Part shown: positions 51,811 to 61,757 of the stretch, piece after piece
How positions within the stretch are numbered: position 1 is the stretch's first letter
How the letters are laid out: each line of letters opens with the position of its first letter
Assembly: GCA_964573105.1 (NCBI GenBank)
Contig: CAZNIS010000016.1
Location: forward strand, 1-64,000
Reading direction: 5' to 3'
Source of the DNA: CAKZSB01 sp964573105
GTDB lineage: Bacteria > Pseudomonadota > Gammaproteobacteria > Granulosicoccales > Granulosicoccaceae
DNA length: 64,000 nucleotides
Made by a program: the position numbers and the translations under genes
The notes under the pieces: model-generated
What the model saw: the letters and a program-made list of their open reading frames with translations, nothing else
Told to the model about the DNA's origin: nothing
Database searches by the model: none

Positions 51811-52692
51811 GTGCTGAAACGCGTCCACTTCGAGCCGTCTGTGCTGCCATTTTTGCTGGTGGCACCGCAAATAATTGTCACTCTTGTCTTTTTTATCTGG
51901 CCCGCCGGCCAGGCGTTGTACCAGTCATTGCTACTGGAAGACGCGTTTGGTGCGGCCTCAGAGTTTGTCGGGCTTGAGAATTTTGGCGTACTGTTTAAGG
52001 ACGATATCTATCTCCAGTCGTTTGGCAGAACGGCGTTTTTCTCGTTTGCGGTCGCTTTTTTGTCGATGTCGATCGCGCTGGTGCTTGCCGGTTTTGCCGA
52101 GCGGGTTATCCGCGGTGCAACGATCTACCGCACTTTGCTTATCTGGCCGTATGCCATTGCACCTGTGCTGGCCGGCGCGCTGTGGGTATTCATGTTCGAT
52201 CCTACGCTCGGGGTCATCGCATACGCACTGGAGTTTGCAGGCTACGACTGGAACCACAAACTCAATGGCGGGCAGGCCATGGCGCTGGTCGTGCTGGCGG
52301 CTTCCTGGAAGCAGGTTGCCTACAATTTTCTGTTCTATCTCGCGGCAATGCACGCCATACCGCGTTCAGTCACCGAAGCTGCTGCTATCGATGGCGCCGG
52401 TCCGGTGCGTCGCTTCTGGACGATCACCTTCCCGCTGGTATCTCCAACCACCTTCTTCCTGTTGGTGGTCAATGCGGTGTACGCTTTTTTCGATACCTTC
52501 GGCATTGTTCACGCGATCACTCAGGGTGGCCCTGCAAGGGCAACCGAAATTCTGGTTTACAAGGTCTATAACGACGGCGTCATCGGGCTTGATCTCGGTG
52601 GCTCGGCCGCACAGTCCGTCATACTCATGGCGATGGTGATCGCGCTGACAGTAGTACAGTTTCGCTTTGTAGAGCGCCGGGTGGAATACTGA
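51811..52692 (+). CDS. ugpA: ABC transporter permease
   Basis: Inner-membrane permease of 293 residues with six spans. The EAA loop is EAAAIDGAGPVRRFWTITFP, the coupling element to UgpC. GTG at 51811 is the start. It lies second in the operon, 126 bases after ugpB, and its stop overlaps the next start (TGATG), so both permeases are coupled. Confidence 0.93.
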   Translation: MLKRVHFEPSVLPFLLVAPQIIVTLVFFIWPAGQALYQSLLLEDAFGAASEFVGLENFGVLFKDDIYLQSFGRTAFFSFAVAFLSMSIALVLAGFAERVIRGATIYRTLLIWPYAIAPVLAGALWVFMFDPTLGVIAYALEFAGYDWNHKLNGGQAMALVVLAASWKQVAYNFLFYLAAMHAIPRSVTEAAAIDGAGPVRRFWTITFPLVSPTTFFLLVVNAVYAFFDTFGIVHAITQGGPARATEILVYKVYNDGVIGLDLGGSAAQSVILMAMVIALTVVQFRFVERRVEY

Positions 52693-53543
52693 TGGTTGAA
52701 AATCGTCCTCTGCTCACGCTGTTCACCCATCTGGTGCTCATCGCCGGCATTGCGATGATCGCGTTTCCAATCTGGATCACGTTCGTTGCGTCCACTCATG
52801 ATGCGGTACGCATGACGCAAGTGCCGTTGCCGTTGTGGCCTGGCGATCAGTTTTTAGTCAATCTCAAGCAAACGCTGTATGGCAGTGGGCTCGAGGGATC
52901 AGAGACGGTGCCGGTCTGGCGGATGCTGGCCAACAGCATGGTCATGGCTATGTCGATTGCGATCGGCAAGATTATTATTTCGTTGATGTCGGCATTTGCG
53001 ATTGTCTATTTTCGCTTTCCGTTTCGAATGGGCTTTTTCTGGCTGATCTTCATCACCCTGATGCTGCCGGTCGAGGTGCGCATATTGCCCACTTATGCAG
53101 TCGTTGCTGATCTTGGCATGCTCAATTCTTATTGGGGCCTTTCAATTCCGTTGATTGCTTCGGCGACGGCGACCTTCATGTTCAGGCAAGTGTTCCTGAC
53201 GATTCCAGATGAGATGCTGGAATCAGCGCGTATCGATGGCGCGGGCCCTATGCGCTTTTTCAAGGATATTCTGCTGCCACTGTCGCGCACTAATATCGCC
53301 GCTTTATTTGTGATCCTGTTCATTTACGGCTGGAATCAATACTTGTGGCCTTTGTTGATTACCACTGATCGCGATATGTACACCATTGTGATGAGTATCA
53401 AGCAGATGCTGGAGGCGGCCGAGCAATCGCCCCGCTGGAACACCATCATGATGACTGCCATGTTGGCCATGCTGCCACCGATCGTGGTTGTGATCGCCAT
53501 GCAAAAGCTGTTTGTGAAAGGCCTTACCGAGACAGATAAATAG
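52692..53543 (+). CDS. ugpE: ABC transporter permease
   Basis: Second permease, 283 residues, six spans, with the matching EAA-type loop ESARIDGAGPMRFFKDILLP. Translation is coupled to ugpA by the overlapping TGATG. Pairs with UgpA to form the channel for the glycerol-3-phosphate importer. Confidence 0.93.
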   Translation: MVENRPLLTLFTHLVLIAGIAMIAFPIWITFVASTHDAVRMTQVPLPLWPGDQFLVNLKQTLYGSGLEGSETVPVWRMLANSMVMAMSIAIGKIIISLMSAFAIVYFRFPFRMGFFWLIFITLMLPVEVRILPTYAVVADLGMLNSYWGLSIPLIASATATFMFRQVFLTIPDEMLESARIDGAGPMRFFKDILLPLSRTNIAALFVILFIYGWNQYLWPLLITTDRDMYTIVMSIKQMLEAAEQSPRWNTIMMTAMLAMLPPIVVVIAMQKLFVKGLTETDK

Positions 53544-53554
53544 GACTGCAGGCA

Positions 53555-54613
53555 ATGGCCGCAATTCAACTTCGCGACGTTCGAAAATCTTATGGATCTC
53601 TGGAAGTGCTTCACGGTATTTCCGGCCAGGTCAAAGACGGCGAGTTTACTGTCGTGGTTGGCCCAAGTGGCTGTGGCAAGTCCACTTTGCTGCGCATGAT
53701 TGCCGGGCTTGAGCGCATTACCAGCGGCGAGGTTTTGATTGCCGACGCGGTGGTCAACGATCTGGAGCCTGCGGATCGTGACATCGCGATGGTTTTTCAG
53801 AACTATGCGTTGTATCCGCACATGACCGTGTTCGACAACATGGCCTACGGATTGAAGATTCGAAAGGTCTCGAAGGAGGAAATCAAACGACGTGTCCATG
53901 AGGTTGCGGACATTCTGGAGATTCGCGATTACCTCAAGCGCAAACCGCGACAGTTGTCCGGCGGGCAGCGCCAGCGGGTGGCGATGGGGCGTGCGATCGT
54001 GCGCGAACCGGCAGTCTTTCTTTTTGATGAACCGCTGTCGAACCTCGATGCAAAATTGCGTGTGCAGATGCGGCTTGAAATACGCAAGCTGCAACAGCGG
54101 TTGGGAGTCACATCGGTCTATGTCACGCACGATCAAGTCGAGGCAATGACGCTTGGTGATCGCTTGATGGTGCTGAATGCAGGGCAGGTTGAGCAATACG
54201 ATACGCCACTGGCGTTGTATGAACGGCCCATGACGGAGTTCGTAGCGGGATTTATTGGCAGCCCCTCAATGAATATATTATCTGCCAATGTTTCGCAGGG
54301 GGAGTTGCGTCTCGCCAATGGCGCCGTTTTGGCTTTGGCGGGCCAGTTGCCGGCTGCCGAGATTCGTTGCGGCTTTCGTCCAGAGCACATGCGCCACGAT
54401 GACAACGGTCCCATTGGCATCAACGTATTGATGCTGGAACAGTTGGGTGCCAGTACGCTGGTACACGGGATGCTGGAGAATACGGACACCGCGGTGGTCG
54501 CGAGCCTGACCGGATTGCACCAGATGCAGCCCGGTACTCTAATGCGTTTTTCAGTGCCCGAAGAACACCTGCATTTTTTTGACGCATCGAGCCACGCACG
54601 CGTAGAGCCGTGA
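53555..54613 (+). CDS. ugpC: ABC transporter ATP-binding protein
   Basis: ATPase of 352 residues of the MalK/UgpC type. Walker A is GPSGCGKST (36-44), the Q loop QNYALYPHM, the signature LSGGQRQRVAMGRA, and Walker B VFLFDEPLSNLD, with D-loop and H-loop (YVTHDQVEA) following. The C-terminal 120 residues form the regulatory beta-barrel domain. It is last in the ugpBAEC operon, 11 bases after ugpE. Confidence 0.94.
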   Translation: MAAIQLRDVRKSYGSLEVLHGISGQVKDGEFTVVVGPSGCGKSTLLRMIAGLERITSGEVLIADAVVNDLEPADRDIAMVFQNYALYPHMTVFDNMAYGLKIRKVSKEEIKRRVHEVADILEIRDYLKRKPRQLSGGQRQRVAMGRAIVREPAVFLFDEPLSNLDAKLRVQMRLEIRKLQQRLGVTSVYVTHDQVEAMTLGDRLMVLNAGQVEQYDTPLALYERPMTEFVAGFIGSPSMNILSANVSQGELRLANGAVLALAGQLPAAEIRCGFRPEHMRHDDNGPIGINVLMLEQLGASTLVHGMLENTDTAVVASLTGLHQMQPGTLMRFSVPEEHLHFFDASSHARVEP

Positions 54614-54780
54614 CACTGGCCAACGCTATGACGAATCAGGCTCACCAGTCCAGAAGATGACATCCTAGCCTGCGTTAAAGATAGTGCTATATTTGAGCGT
54701 CTGCCGGTCGTTGCCATCGAGGTTGATGGCTATGTGCCACCCAGCGTGGACGCGACCCTGCTTCAGTAAACAGGTAAATC

Positions 54781-56166
54781 ATGTCTGACATTTTCGTACT
54801 CGCCGGTCGCGCTGCAGCGCTGCCGATCACGTTGCTTGTTCCATCCGCTTTCAAAAGATGGCAAAAGAAGCTATCGGCGCCCCACACGCAGTGGCTGGAA
54901 TCCAATGGATTCACTGGCCGCGCCGAACAATTGTGTGCGTTGCCGTCTGCCGATGGTGGCGTCGAACGCTTTGTCTATTGCGTGGCCGATCTCGACGATC
55001 CGTTCGCGGTGGCGGATTTGCCGTTGCGGCTGCCCGAGGGGCTATACCAGCTCGATGGCACGGGCGTTCGCGCGCGTATTGACAGTCTGGCACTGGGATG
55101 GGGACTGGGCGCCTACCAGTTCACGCGTTACAAGAACGCATCGCGTGTCGCTGCACGACTGAAATTACCTGCGGCGGCCGACCACATGCGCATTCAGGAA
55201 ACGGTCTCGGCCACAGCGCGCGTTCGCGATCTGATCAATACGCCCGCCGAGGATATGATGCCGCAGCATTTGGCGCTGGCTGTAGAGGAACTGGCGCAGA
55301 ATCATGGCGGACAGTTCCGTGAGATCGTCGGCGAAGATCTGCTGGCAGAGAATTTTCCATGCATTCACACAGTGGGTCGCGCGAGCATTCATCTACCACG
55401 TTTGCTTGAACTTCACTGGGGTAGCGATGACAGGCCGCTGGTGACGATTGTGGGTAAAGGGATCGTGTTTGACAGTGGAGGTCTTGACATCAAGCCTGCT
55501 GCTGGCATGCGACAAATGAAAAAAGACATGGGCGGCGCGGCGCACGCAATAGGACTTGCCAGCATGATCATGGCGCTGGAGTTGCCAGTTCGTTTGCACC
55601 TGATGATCCCTGCGGCCGAAAACGCGATATCCGCCAACAGCTTTCGACCTGGCGATATCATTCGAACGCGTTCCGGTATTACCGTTGAAATCGATAACAC
55701 CGATGCTGAAGGTCGTCTGGTACTGTGCGATGCGTTAACCGAGGCCAGCGCCGAGAAGCCCGATCTGATCATTGATTTCGCGACGCTGACAGGGGCTGCC
55801 AGAGTGGCCGTCGGCACTGAAGTGGCAGCCTATTTTTGCAATGATCGCAGCGTTGCCGCGGAACTCCAGGAGGCCGCGGATTCGGTGTGCGATCCGTCCT
55901 GGCAACTGCCATTGCACGCCGGATACGACAACTTGCTGAAGAGCCATGTAGCCGATCTACAAAATGCAGCCAGTACGCCTTTTGGTGGCGCGATCACCGC
56001 CGCACTCTATCTGCAACGTTTTGTCGATGGAAAAATACCCTGGATTCATTTTGACATTATGGCTTTCAACAATCGCAGCCGTCCGGGCCGCCCAGTTGGT
56101 GGTGAAGCCATGGGAATGCGTGCAACATTCGAGCTGTTGACGCGCCGCTACGCAGAGGATAGTTAG
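54781..56166 (+). CDS. M17-family leucyl aminopeptidase
   Basis: Zinc/manganese aminopeptidase of 461 residues. The two-metal site is in KGIVFDSGGLDIKPAAGM and the family signature NTDAEGRLVLCDAL, with the bicarbonate and Lys site at KKDMGGAA. It resembles PepB more than PepA in length and lacks a signal peptide, so it is cytoplasmic and acts in peptide turnover. It is 167 bases after ugpC and two bases before the YbaK-type gene. Confidence 0.93.
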   Translation: MSDIFVLAGRAAALPITLLVPSAFKRWQKKLSAPHTQWLESNGFTGRAEQLCALPSADGGVERFVYCVADLDDPFAVADLPLRLPEGLYQLDGTGVRARIDSLALGWGLGAYQFTRYKNASRVAARLKLPAAADHMRIQETVSATARVRDLINTPAEDMMPQHLALAVEELAQNHGGQFREIVGEDLLAENFPCIHTVGRASIHLPRLLELHWGSDDRPLVTIVGKGIVFDSGGLDIKPAAGMRQMKKDMGGAAHAIGLASMIMALELPVRLHLMIPAAENAISANSFRPGDIIRTRSGITVEIDNTDAEGRLVLCDALTEASAEKPDLIIDFATLTGAARVAVGTEVAAYFCNDRSVAAELQEAADSVCDPSWQLPLHAGYDNLLKSHVADLQNAASTPFGGAITAALYLQRFVDGKIPWIHFDIMAFNNRSRPGRPVGGEAMGMRATFELLTRRYAEDS

Positions 56167-56168
56167 CC

Positions 56169-56729
56169 TTGGACGATAAACAAACCATCGAGCGCAAGTT
56201 GGCTGATGGATCCGAACCCGCAATGCCGGACGACGTCTTCGCAAAACTTGACAGTCTGGGGATTGAACATCGCACGGTGTCACATCGGCCACTTCGTACC
56301 GTTGAAGACTCCAAAGGCGTGCGCGAGGGTGTGCCAGGCGGCTATTCCAAAAACCTGTTCCTGCGCAACAAAAAAGGTCGCATGATTCTGGTCACGCTGC
56401 ACGAAGATCGTGTTGTTAATCTGAAAGCGCTCGGTGAGTTGCTGGAGATGGGCAAACCGAGCTTTGCCAGCCCGCAACGACTAATGCATTATCTGGGGGT
56501 AATTCCCGGAGCGGTGACACCATTGGCGGTGATCAATGATACTGGACACCAGGTGACCGCTATTCTGGATAAGATGCTGCTGGACCTGCACCCACTGCAC
56601 TTTCATCCCGGTGATAACTCGATGACGACTACGCTTGCCGCGACCGACTTGTTGCAGTACATGCGTAGCTGCCACTCTGAACCCGTGATCATTGACTTTG
56701 ATCGCCCGGAACTGACTGCCCCTAAGTAA
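56169..56729 (+). CDS. YbaK/ProX-type aminoacyl-tRNA deacylase
   Basis: Editing protein of 186 residues that removes a wrong amino acid from tRNA. The catalytic-type lysine region GGYSKNLFLRNKKGR and the loop IPGAVTPLAVIND are those of the prolyl-tRNA-synthetase associated ProXp-ala/PrdX group, which hydrolyses Ala-tRNA(Pro). The start is TTG at 56169, two bases after the aminopeptidase stop codon, so the genes are cotranscribed. Confidence 0.9.
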   Translation: MDDKQTIERKLADGSEPAMPDDVFAKLDSLGIEHRTVSHRPLRTVEDSKGVREGVPGGYSKNLFLRNKKGRMILVTLHEDRVVNLKALGELLEMGKPSFASPQRLMHYLGVIPGAVTPLAVINDTGHQVTAILDKMLLDLHPLHFHPGDNSMTTTLAATDLLQYMRSCHSEPVIIDFDRPELTAPK

Positions 56730-57069
56730 TTACCCGGATTTGGGTGGCTGGCTTTGGCTGGTATTAGACGGTTGTTGGGCCGTTATGAAATCCTGGCAGA
56801 ACGGGTCAGATATCACCCTGGCCCTTTAAATGCGCAGTATTCTGTTGCATTTCAAACACGAGTCAAGACGCTTGCACGCGGCACGATTTTCACTTGTTTG
56901 CAATTGGGCTGCTGACGAGCTTGCTATTTGTGTTTAGGAATGAATTCAGCAACTTACAGTCCGGTTATTCAATAGTGCCGCAGTGACATGGGAACTACAA
57001 TATCGCCTCCGCTGTAAACTATGGCACCAATAGTGCCGCTTGCCCATATTATTTCCTCCGAGGTTATAA
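56730..57069. other. Intergenic region with 12-bp direct repeat
   Basis: No gene supported. CAATAGTGCCGC occurs at 56970-56981 and again at 57028-57039; the second copy overlaps a small hairpin (GGCAC at 57023 with GTGCC at 57033). The pair lies just upstream of the gene at 57070 and may be a regulatory site. GAGG six bases before that ATG is a good ribosome site. Confidence 0.6.
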
Positions 57070-57954
57070 ATGTTTCAGTTACCATTTAGCAGTCGGCTCG
57101 GTGCGCTTGCAGTCGCCATCGGCGCAATGCTCATTCACGGTTGTGCCGGGATTCATCCGCCGGGTGCTGACGGTTTGTCCAGCGGCCAGACAAATGACTC
57201 GCGCATCGCTACCGGCCAGAGCAAAGCGACAATGACAGATGACGAGATTCGACAATCTCTGCTCATCGATCCTACTTCTTTCATTGACCGTACTGTGGTG
57301 TCTCCATCTTCCGGGTTCCTGACTCCCAGTGCATACGGTGCAGACAATCGTGACGCTTACATCGGTGTTGCTGGCAGGACGGCGGGCAACAACTCAGATC
57401 TCGATGGATCAGCCAGTTTCGGTATCGGGTTTGGCGATGCGACAGAAAATATCGGTGTGGAAATCAATGCCGCTATTATTAGTCTGCTGGATGATTTTGC
57501 TGAAGATGGTTCAATTGGACTGAAACTACATCGCTATTTCCCTGATGCAGGGAAGGTGGCAGTCGCTCTGGGGTGGTCCAATCCGATCGCTTGGGGTGCG
57601 GCTGAAGATTCAGCGGATACGTTTTATGGCGTAGTCACTCGGCGATTTGAACTCAATGGTGAACGACCGATGCCACTCACCGCGTCGCTCGGAATTGGTA
57701 CCGGCAGTTTCCGCTCGCAAAGTGCGATTGACGATAACGAGAATACGCCCAATTTGTTCGGCAGCGTAAGCGCGCGTATCAAACCGCATATGTCACTGAT
57801 CAGCAGCTGGACCGGACGCAGTCTCGGTGTGGCGGCCTCGCTCGCACCCTCCAGCTTACCCTTGGTAATCACGGTGGGTCTATCAGATATCACGGATCGG
57901 ACTTCGGAAGGAACCCGTTTCCAGGGCACGCTCGGCTACAGTTTTAGTTTCTAA
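57070..57954 (+). CDS. Outer-membrane beta-barrel-like exported protein
   Basis: Protein of 294 residues. A hydrophobic start (GALAVAIGAMLIHGC) ends at Cys25, an imperfect lipobox (I-H-G-C), so it may be a lipoprotein. After a Ser/Thr/Gly-rich linker and a short TMTDDEIRQSLLIDP segment, the rest alternates short hydrophobic strands (for example IGLKLHRYF, VAVALGW, FYGVVTRRF, LGVAASLAP) and ends in GTLGYSFSF, with the terminal Phe typical of BAM-inserted barrels. Function unknown. The next gene begins 40 bases downstream and is also exported, so the two may act together. Confidence 0.68.
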   Translation: MFQLPFSSRLGALAVAIGAMLIHGCAGIHPPGADGLSSGQTNDSRIATGQSKATMTDDEIRQSLLIDPTSFIDRTVVSPSSGFLTPSAYGADNRDAYIGVAGRTAGNNSDLDGSASFGIGFGDATENIGVEINAAIISLLDDFAEDGSIGLKLHRYFPDAGKVAVALGWSNPIAWGAAEDSADTFYGVVTRRFELNGERPMPLTASLGIGTGSFRSQSAIDDNENTPNLFGSVSARIKPHMSLISSWTGRSLGVAASLAPSSLPLVITVGLSDITDRTSEGTRFQGTLGYSFSF

Positions 57955-57994
57955 GAGCGCCCCAACTCAATCTACGGTAGAGACGATTAACGTT

Positions 57995-58597
57995 ATGGTT
58001 TGTAGCAAAATCCTGATGACCGGTGGTGTAGCGCTGGCTATTTTATGTGGTTCGACAGTGGCCATTGGTGGTAAGACACCTGTGGTGCTGCCGGATTCAA
58101 GCCTGGCTGGTGTTGCCGATGCACTGGCTCCGTCAAATGACGATACCGTTGGCACTGCACAGGCATCATCGACGGAAATTTCTCGGCAGGTGCTGAGCAA
58201 CCTTCGAGAGATTCGCGTTCAGCGTTCGGTCCCGACAGTTGCCGGTGACAGCATTACAGTGCCCGAGCAGAGTATTCAACTGATCAATGATGCACTCTCA
58301 GCAACCGGCGGTGAAATCGAGCCAGCGGTTCGTGCGCTTGAACAACAACTTCGCACTGAACTTCGCGGCGTTGGAATACAGGTGTCGCTGCTTGGCAATA
58401 CCTTCGCTGACTACAACACTGCAGTGGCGGCGATGAATGATTTCATCTTGTCGTTAAACAGTGAACAACTGGCTGTGGCACTGCAATCGCCAACCCTGAT
58501 GGCATTGCACCGATTGCTTTCGGGCAAGTCTAACAGCGTGGTACCCGCCACTGGCGAGGTTAATCCAGAGGGGATCATCAAGATATCCTCGTTGTAG
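57995..58597 (+). CDS. Small secreted protein of unknown function
   Basis: Protein of 200 residues with a signal peptide (ILMTGGVALAILCGSTVAIGG, cleavage near residue 25) and no recognised domain. The mature part is Ser/Thr-rich and then mostly helical-looking (IQLINDALSATGG, VRALEQQLRTELRG). An internal ATG at 58016 is an alternative start. It follows the beta-barrel candidate gene and is likely its periplasmic partner; no function is proposed. The EamA gene converges on it. Confidence 0.65.
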   Translation: MVCSKILMTGGVALAILCGSTVAIGGKTPVVLPDSSLAGVADALAPSNDDTVGTAQASSTEISRQVLSNLREIRVQRSVPTVAGDSITVPEQSIQLINDALSATGGEIEPAVRALEQQLRTELRGVGIQVSLLGNTFADYNTAVAAMNDFILSLNSEQLAVALQSPTLMALHRLLSGKSNSVVPATGEVNPEGIIKISSL

Positions 58598-58632
58598 GAC
58601 GCCCGGCGACGACTGGCTTATCAGTGCGCCGC

Positions 58633-59568
58633 CTACCGCTTGTGCGACTGCTTTTGCAGTCGCGATTCACGAAAGAGAATGTAGACGCCGCTGGAGAATA
58701 TCACCAGCGCACCTGCAATCGTCCAGAAGTCTGTTCGATCGGCGAAAAACCAGTAGCCGATGGCGATGGTCCAGATCAGTCGTAAGAAATCCAGTGACAT
58801 CACCGCCGTTGAATCGGCCCGCGCCAGTGCTCCCACCATACACAGATGCCCGATCGTGCCCAGCGCGCCGATAGCCAGCAGGGGCAGCCATTGGCTTGGC
58901 GTGGGCCACTCGTTTGCCCACACTGCAAACGGTAGAGACAGCAGCGTCAGGAGGATGGCATTCCACGCGACAATGCTCGCCGTTTTCTCGGTGCTGGACA
59001 GGCTCTTGACGATCACGACGCTGGTGCCCCAAAACATCGTCGAAAACAATACCAGCAGCGCGTAGCTATTGAACGAGTCGCTGGCTGGCCGCAATACGAT
59101 CAGAACGCCGATGAGGCCAGTAATGATTGCAACGATTCGTCTGACTCTCACTTTTTCGGCCAGAAAAACAACCGCAGCGATCGTGGTGAAAATGGCGGCG
59201 GAGAAGCTCAGTGCTGTGGCAGTAGCGATAGGCACTGTGGCGAGCGCCTGAAACCACAGCAGCATCGCGAACACACCGGTGAATGCCCGCGTGGCATGTA
59301 ATCCGAACCGTTGAGTGTGCAGGGAGCGCACGCCATTGCGCAGCACCAGCGGGGCGACGGCGAGCAGTCCGAAGAGATTGCGAAAGAACACGATGGTAAA
59401 AATATTCATCTCTTCGCTGGCGTAGCGCACGAAACCGTGCATCGACGATAACGCGATAGTGGCCATGACCATCAGCAGCATCGCGAGCAACAAGGCGTAT
59501 CGATCACCCTGGTCGGGGTGGCTGGAAGGGGCGGGTGGCGTCAGCGGAGTGTGGTCGGGTGGTTGCAA
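58633..59568 (-). CDS. DMT-superfamily EamA-type exporter
   Basis: Inner-membrane carrier of 311 residues with ten spans in two repeated EamA halves. Conserved stretches are FRNLFGLLAVAPLVLR in the first half and the repeat starting LLVLFSTMFWGTSVVIVKSL in the second. Such proteins export amino acids, nucleosides or other metabolites. It converges with the small secreted protein gene and diverges from the molybdoenzyme gene. Confidence 0.92.
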   Translation of the reverse strand: MQPPDHTPLTPPAPSSHPDQGDRYALLLAMLLMVMATIALSSMHGFVRYASEEMNIFTIVFFRNLFGLLAVAPLVLRNGVRSLHTQRFGLHATRAFTGVFAMLLWFQALATVPIATATALSFSAAIFTTIAAVVFLAEKVRVRRIVAIITGLIGVLIVLRPASDSFNSYALLVLFSTMFWGTSVVIVKSLSSTEKTASIVAWNAILLTLLSLPFAVWANEWPTPSQWLPLLAIGALGTIGHLCMVGALARADSTAVMSLDFLRLIWTIAIGYWFFADRTDFWTIAGALVIFSSGVYILFRESRLQKQSHKR

Positions 59569-59636
59569 GTTGAATCAATCTGCCTATGATGGAACAACAA
59601 TAGAGCTCCGACAACCAGCTACAGGTATGCCGACAT

Positions 59637-61703
59637 ATGAGTAGCAGCGCAAGCCCTGCACGATACCATTCTACCTGTCCTCACGACTGCCCCAGTACCT
59701 GTGCACTGGAGGTTGAACGCATCGACGAACATACGATCGGTCGAGTCTATGGGGCGGACAATCCCTATACGGCAGGCGTGGTTTGTGCCAAGGTCGCGCG
59801 CTATGCCGAGCGTGTGCATCATCCCGATCGGCTATCGACTCCGCTTTTGCGGCGCAACGGCAAGCGAGGTGAGGCCGGGGAGTTTGAGTCAGTATCGTGG
59901 GACAGTGCGCTTGATAGGGTGGCAGAAAAGTTCAGCGCCATCATCGAAAAATTCGGCAGCGAGGCGCTTTGGCCTTACCACTACGCTGGCACCATGGGGC
60001 TCGTTCAACGCGACGGACTGGACCGTTTGCGAAATTGCCTTGGCACCAGTCAGCAACACTCAACCTTTTGCATCACGCTGGCGGATGCAGGATGGTTGGC
60101 CGGAACCGGCAGCAAGCGCGGTTCAGACCCGCGCACAATCTGTGACAGCGAATTGATTGTCGTTTGGGGTGGCAATCCGGTGCATACGCAAGTCAACCTG
60201 ATGCATCATATTGGCGCGGCTCGAAAAAAAGGGGCCAGGCTTGTGGTGGTGGATCCCTACGTGACCGCTACTGCGAAGCAGGCAGATATGCATTTGATGC
60301 CGCGTCCTGGCACCGATGGTGCGCTGGCTTGCGCGGTGATGCATGTGCTGTTGGCAGAGGGCTACGAAGATCGTGACTATCTTGCGAGACATACGGATTT
60401 CTCGGATCGGTTTCGGCAGCATATCGCCGAGCGCACACCGCAATGGGCCGAAGCAATAACCGGCATCGACGCTGACGACATCATTGCGTTTGCCAGGCTT
60501 TACGGAACAACTGCGAAAAGCTTCATTCGGGCAGGATATGGTTTCACACGCAGCCGCAACGGCGCGGTTGCCATGCATGCGGTGACCTGTCTGCCAGCGA
60601 TTACCGGGGCATGGAAAAATCGCAGCGGTGGCGCGCTTTACTCCAACGCTGCGATCTATCATATCGATGCATCGATTATCGATGCACATGAGCGGCGTAA
60701 TCCCTCGGCGCGCGTGCTCGATCAGTCCCGCATCGGCGATATTTTGCTGGGTGATCCGGCAGCCCTCGGCAATGGGCCCCCGATCATGGGTATGTTTATG
60801 CAAAACACCAATCCGGCGGTGGTCGCGCCCGAGTCTCACAAGGTGTGCAAGGGGCTTGGCAGGGCAGATCTTTTTCTCTGCGTACACGAGCAGTTCATGA
60901 CCGATACAGCGCGGTTTGCAGATGTGGTGTTGCCGGCGACGATGTTTCTAGAGCACGACGACATTTACAAAGCAGGTGGTCACACCTACCTGCAAGTGGC
61001 CAAAAAAGTAATCGAACCCTATGCAGAGTGTCGCAGCAATCATCAGGTACTGTCGTCGCTCGCCGAGCGATTAGGTATCGATCACCCGGGATTTAAGTTA
61101 AGCGAGTGGGAGCTGATCGAGCAGACGCTTGCGCGCTCGAACTATCCGTCCGCAGATGCGCTGCACGACAAACACTGGCACGACTGCGCGCTCGATTTCG
61201 ATAACGCCAATTTCCTGAATGGATTCGGCACGCCTGACAAGAAATTCCATTTCTCGCCCGACTGGGCGCGCGTCGGTGATAGTTTCGATGGCCTGCCCGA
61301 GTTCCCGGATCATCACAATGTGATTGAGAACGCGACGGCAGAGTATCCGTATCGGTTGGTAGCGGCACCGGCAAGGCAGTTTCTGAACACCACTTTCACA
61401 GAGACGCCCGGTTCCCTGAAGCGCGAAGGGCGGCCGACGCTTAAAGTCCATTCAGCTGACTTACACAGCCTGGGGCTGGTCGATGGGCAGCGTATTCGTC
61501 TGCGCAGTCGACAGGGAGAGATCACTGTCCATGCCGCGTCTTTCGATGGTCTGCAGACAGGCGTTGTGGTGTTGGAGAGTATCTGGCCCAACAGCGCGTA
61601 TGAGAATGGTGTTGGTGTGAATGCGCTGGTCAGCTCAGTGCCCGGGCAACCTAATGGCGGGGCAGTTTTTCACGATACCGCAGTCGATATCAGTGCGGCC
61701 TGA
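59637..61703 (+). CDS. Molybdopterin-dependent oxidoreductase (Mo-bisPGD)
   Basis: Large subunit-like enzyme of the DMSO-reductase superfamily, 688 residues. Cys14, Cys18, Cys22 and Cys50 (CPHDCPSTC then GVVCAK) bind an N-terminal 4Fe-4S cluster. Domains binding the two pterin-guanine nucleotides follow (for example VVWGGNPVHTQ and MGMFMQNTNP), and the C-terminal cap contains LNTTFTETPGSL. There is no Tat signal, so it is cytoplasmic, unlike the respiratory enzymes; many such proteins remain unassigned. No electron-transfer subunit gene is adjacent. Confidence 0.9.
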   Translation: MSSSASPARYHSTCPHDCPSTCALEVERIDEHTIGRVYGADNPYTAGVVCAKVARYAERVHHPDRLSTPLLRRNGKRGEAGEFESVSWDSALDRVAEKFSAIIEKFGSEALWPYHYAGTMGLVQRDGLDRLRNCLGTSQQHSTFCITLADAGWLAGTGSKRGSDPRTICDSELIVVWGGNPVHTQVNLMHHIGAARKKGARLVVVDPYVTATAKQADMHLMPRPGTDGALACAVMHVLLAEGYEDRDYLARHTDFSDRFRQHIAERTPQWAEAITGIDADDIIAFARLYGTTAKSFIRAGYGFTRSRNGAVAMHAVTCLPAITGAWKNRSGGALYSNAAIYHIDASIIDAHERRNPSARVLDQSRIGDILLGDPAALGNGPPIMGMFMQNTNPAVVAPESHKVCKGLGRADLFLCVHEQFMTDTARFADVVLPATMFLEHDDIYKAGGHTYLQVAKKVIEPYAECRSNHQVLSSLAERLGIDHPGFKLSEWELIEQTLARSNYPSADALHDKHWHDCALDFDNANFLNGFGTPDKKFHFSPDWARVGDSFDGLPEFPDHHNVIENATAEYPYRLVAAPARQFLNTTFTETPGSLKREGRPTLKVHSADLHSLGLVDGQRIRLRSRQGEITVHAASFDGLQTGVVVLESIWPNSAYENGVGVNALVSSVPGQPNGGAVFHDTAVDISAA

Positions 61704-61713
61704 AGGGTAAACC

Positions 61714-61745
61714 AAAAAGCTGTTGCCCGGGCCTGGCCCGGGCAA
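61714..61745 (-). terminator. Terminator of the amidinotransferase gene
   Basis: Perfect 11-bp arms (61723-61733 and 61735-61745) around one base. On the minus strand a T run follows (complement of 61714-61718). It serves the amidinotransferase gene and may also end the converging molybdoenzyme transcript. Confidence 0.8.
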
Positions 61746-61757
61746 GTACCTAGATCG

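Noticed and set aside
56735..56765. GGGTGGCTGGCTTTGGCTGG resembling part of the 1.4-kb repeat
   Set aside because: The likeness is short and the hairpin arms of the repeat unit are missing, so it is probably chance.
60123..60887. 254-codon antisense frame in the molybdoenzyme gene
   Set aside because: Antisense to a gene with complete family motifs, and without a ribosome site.
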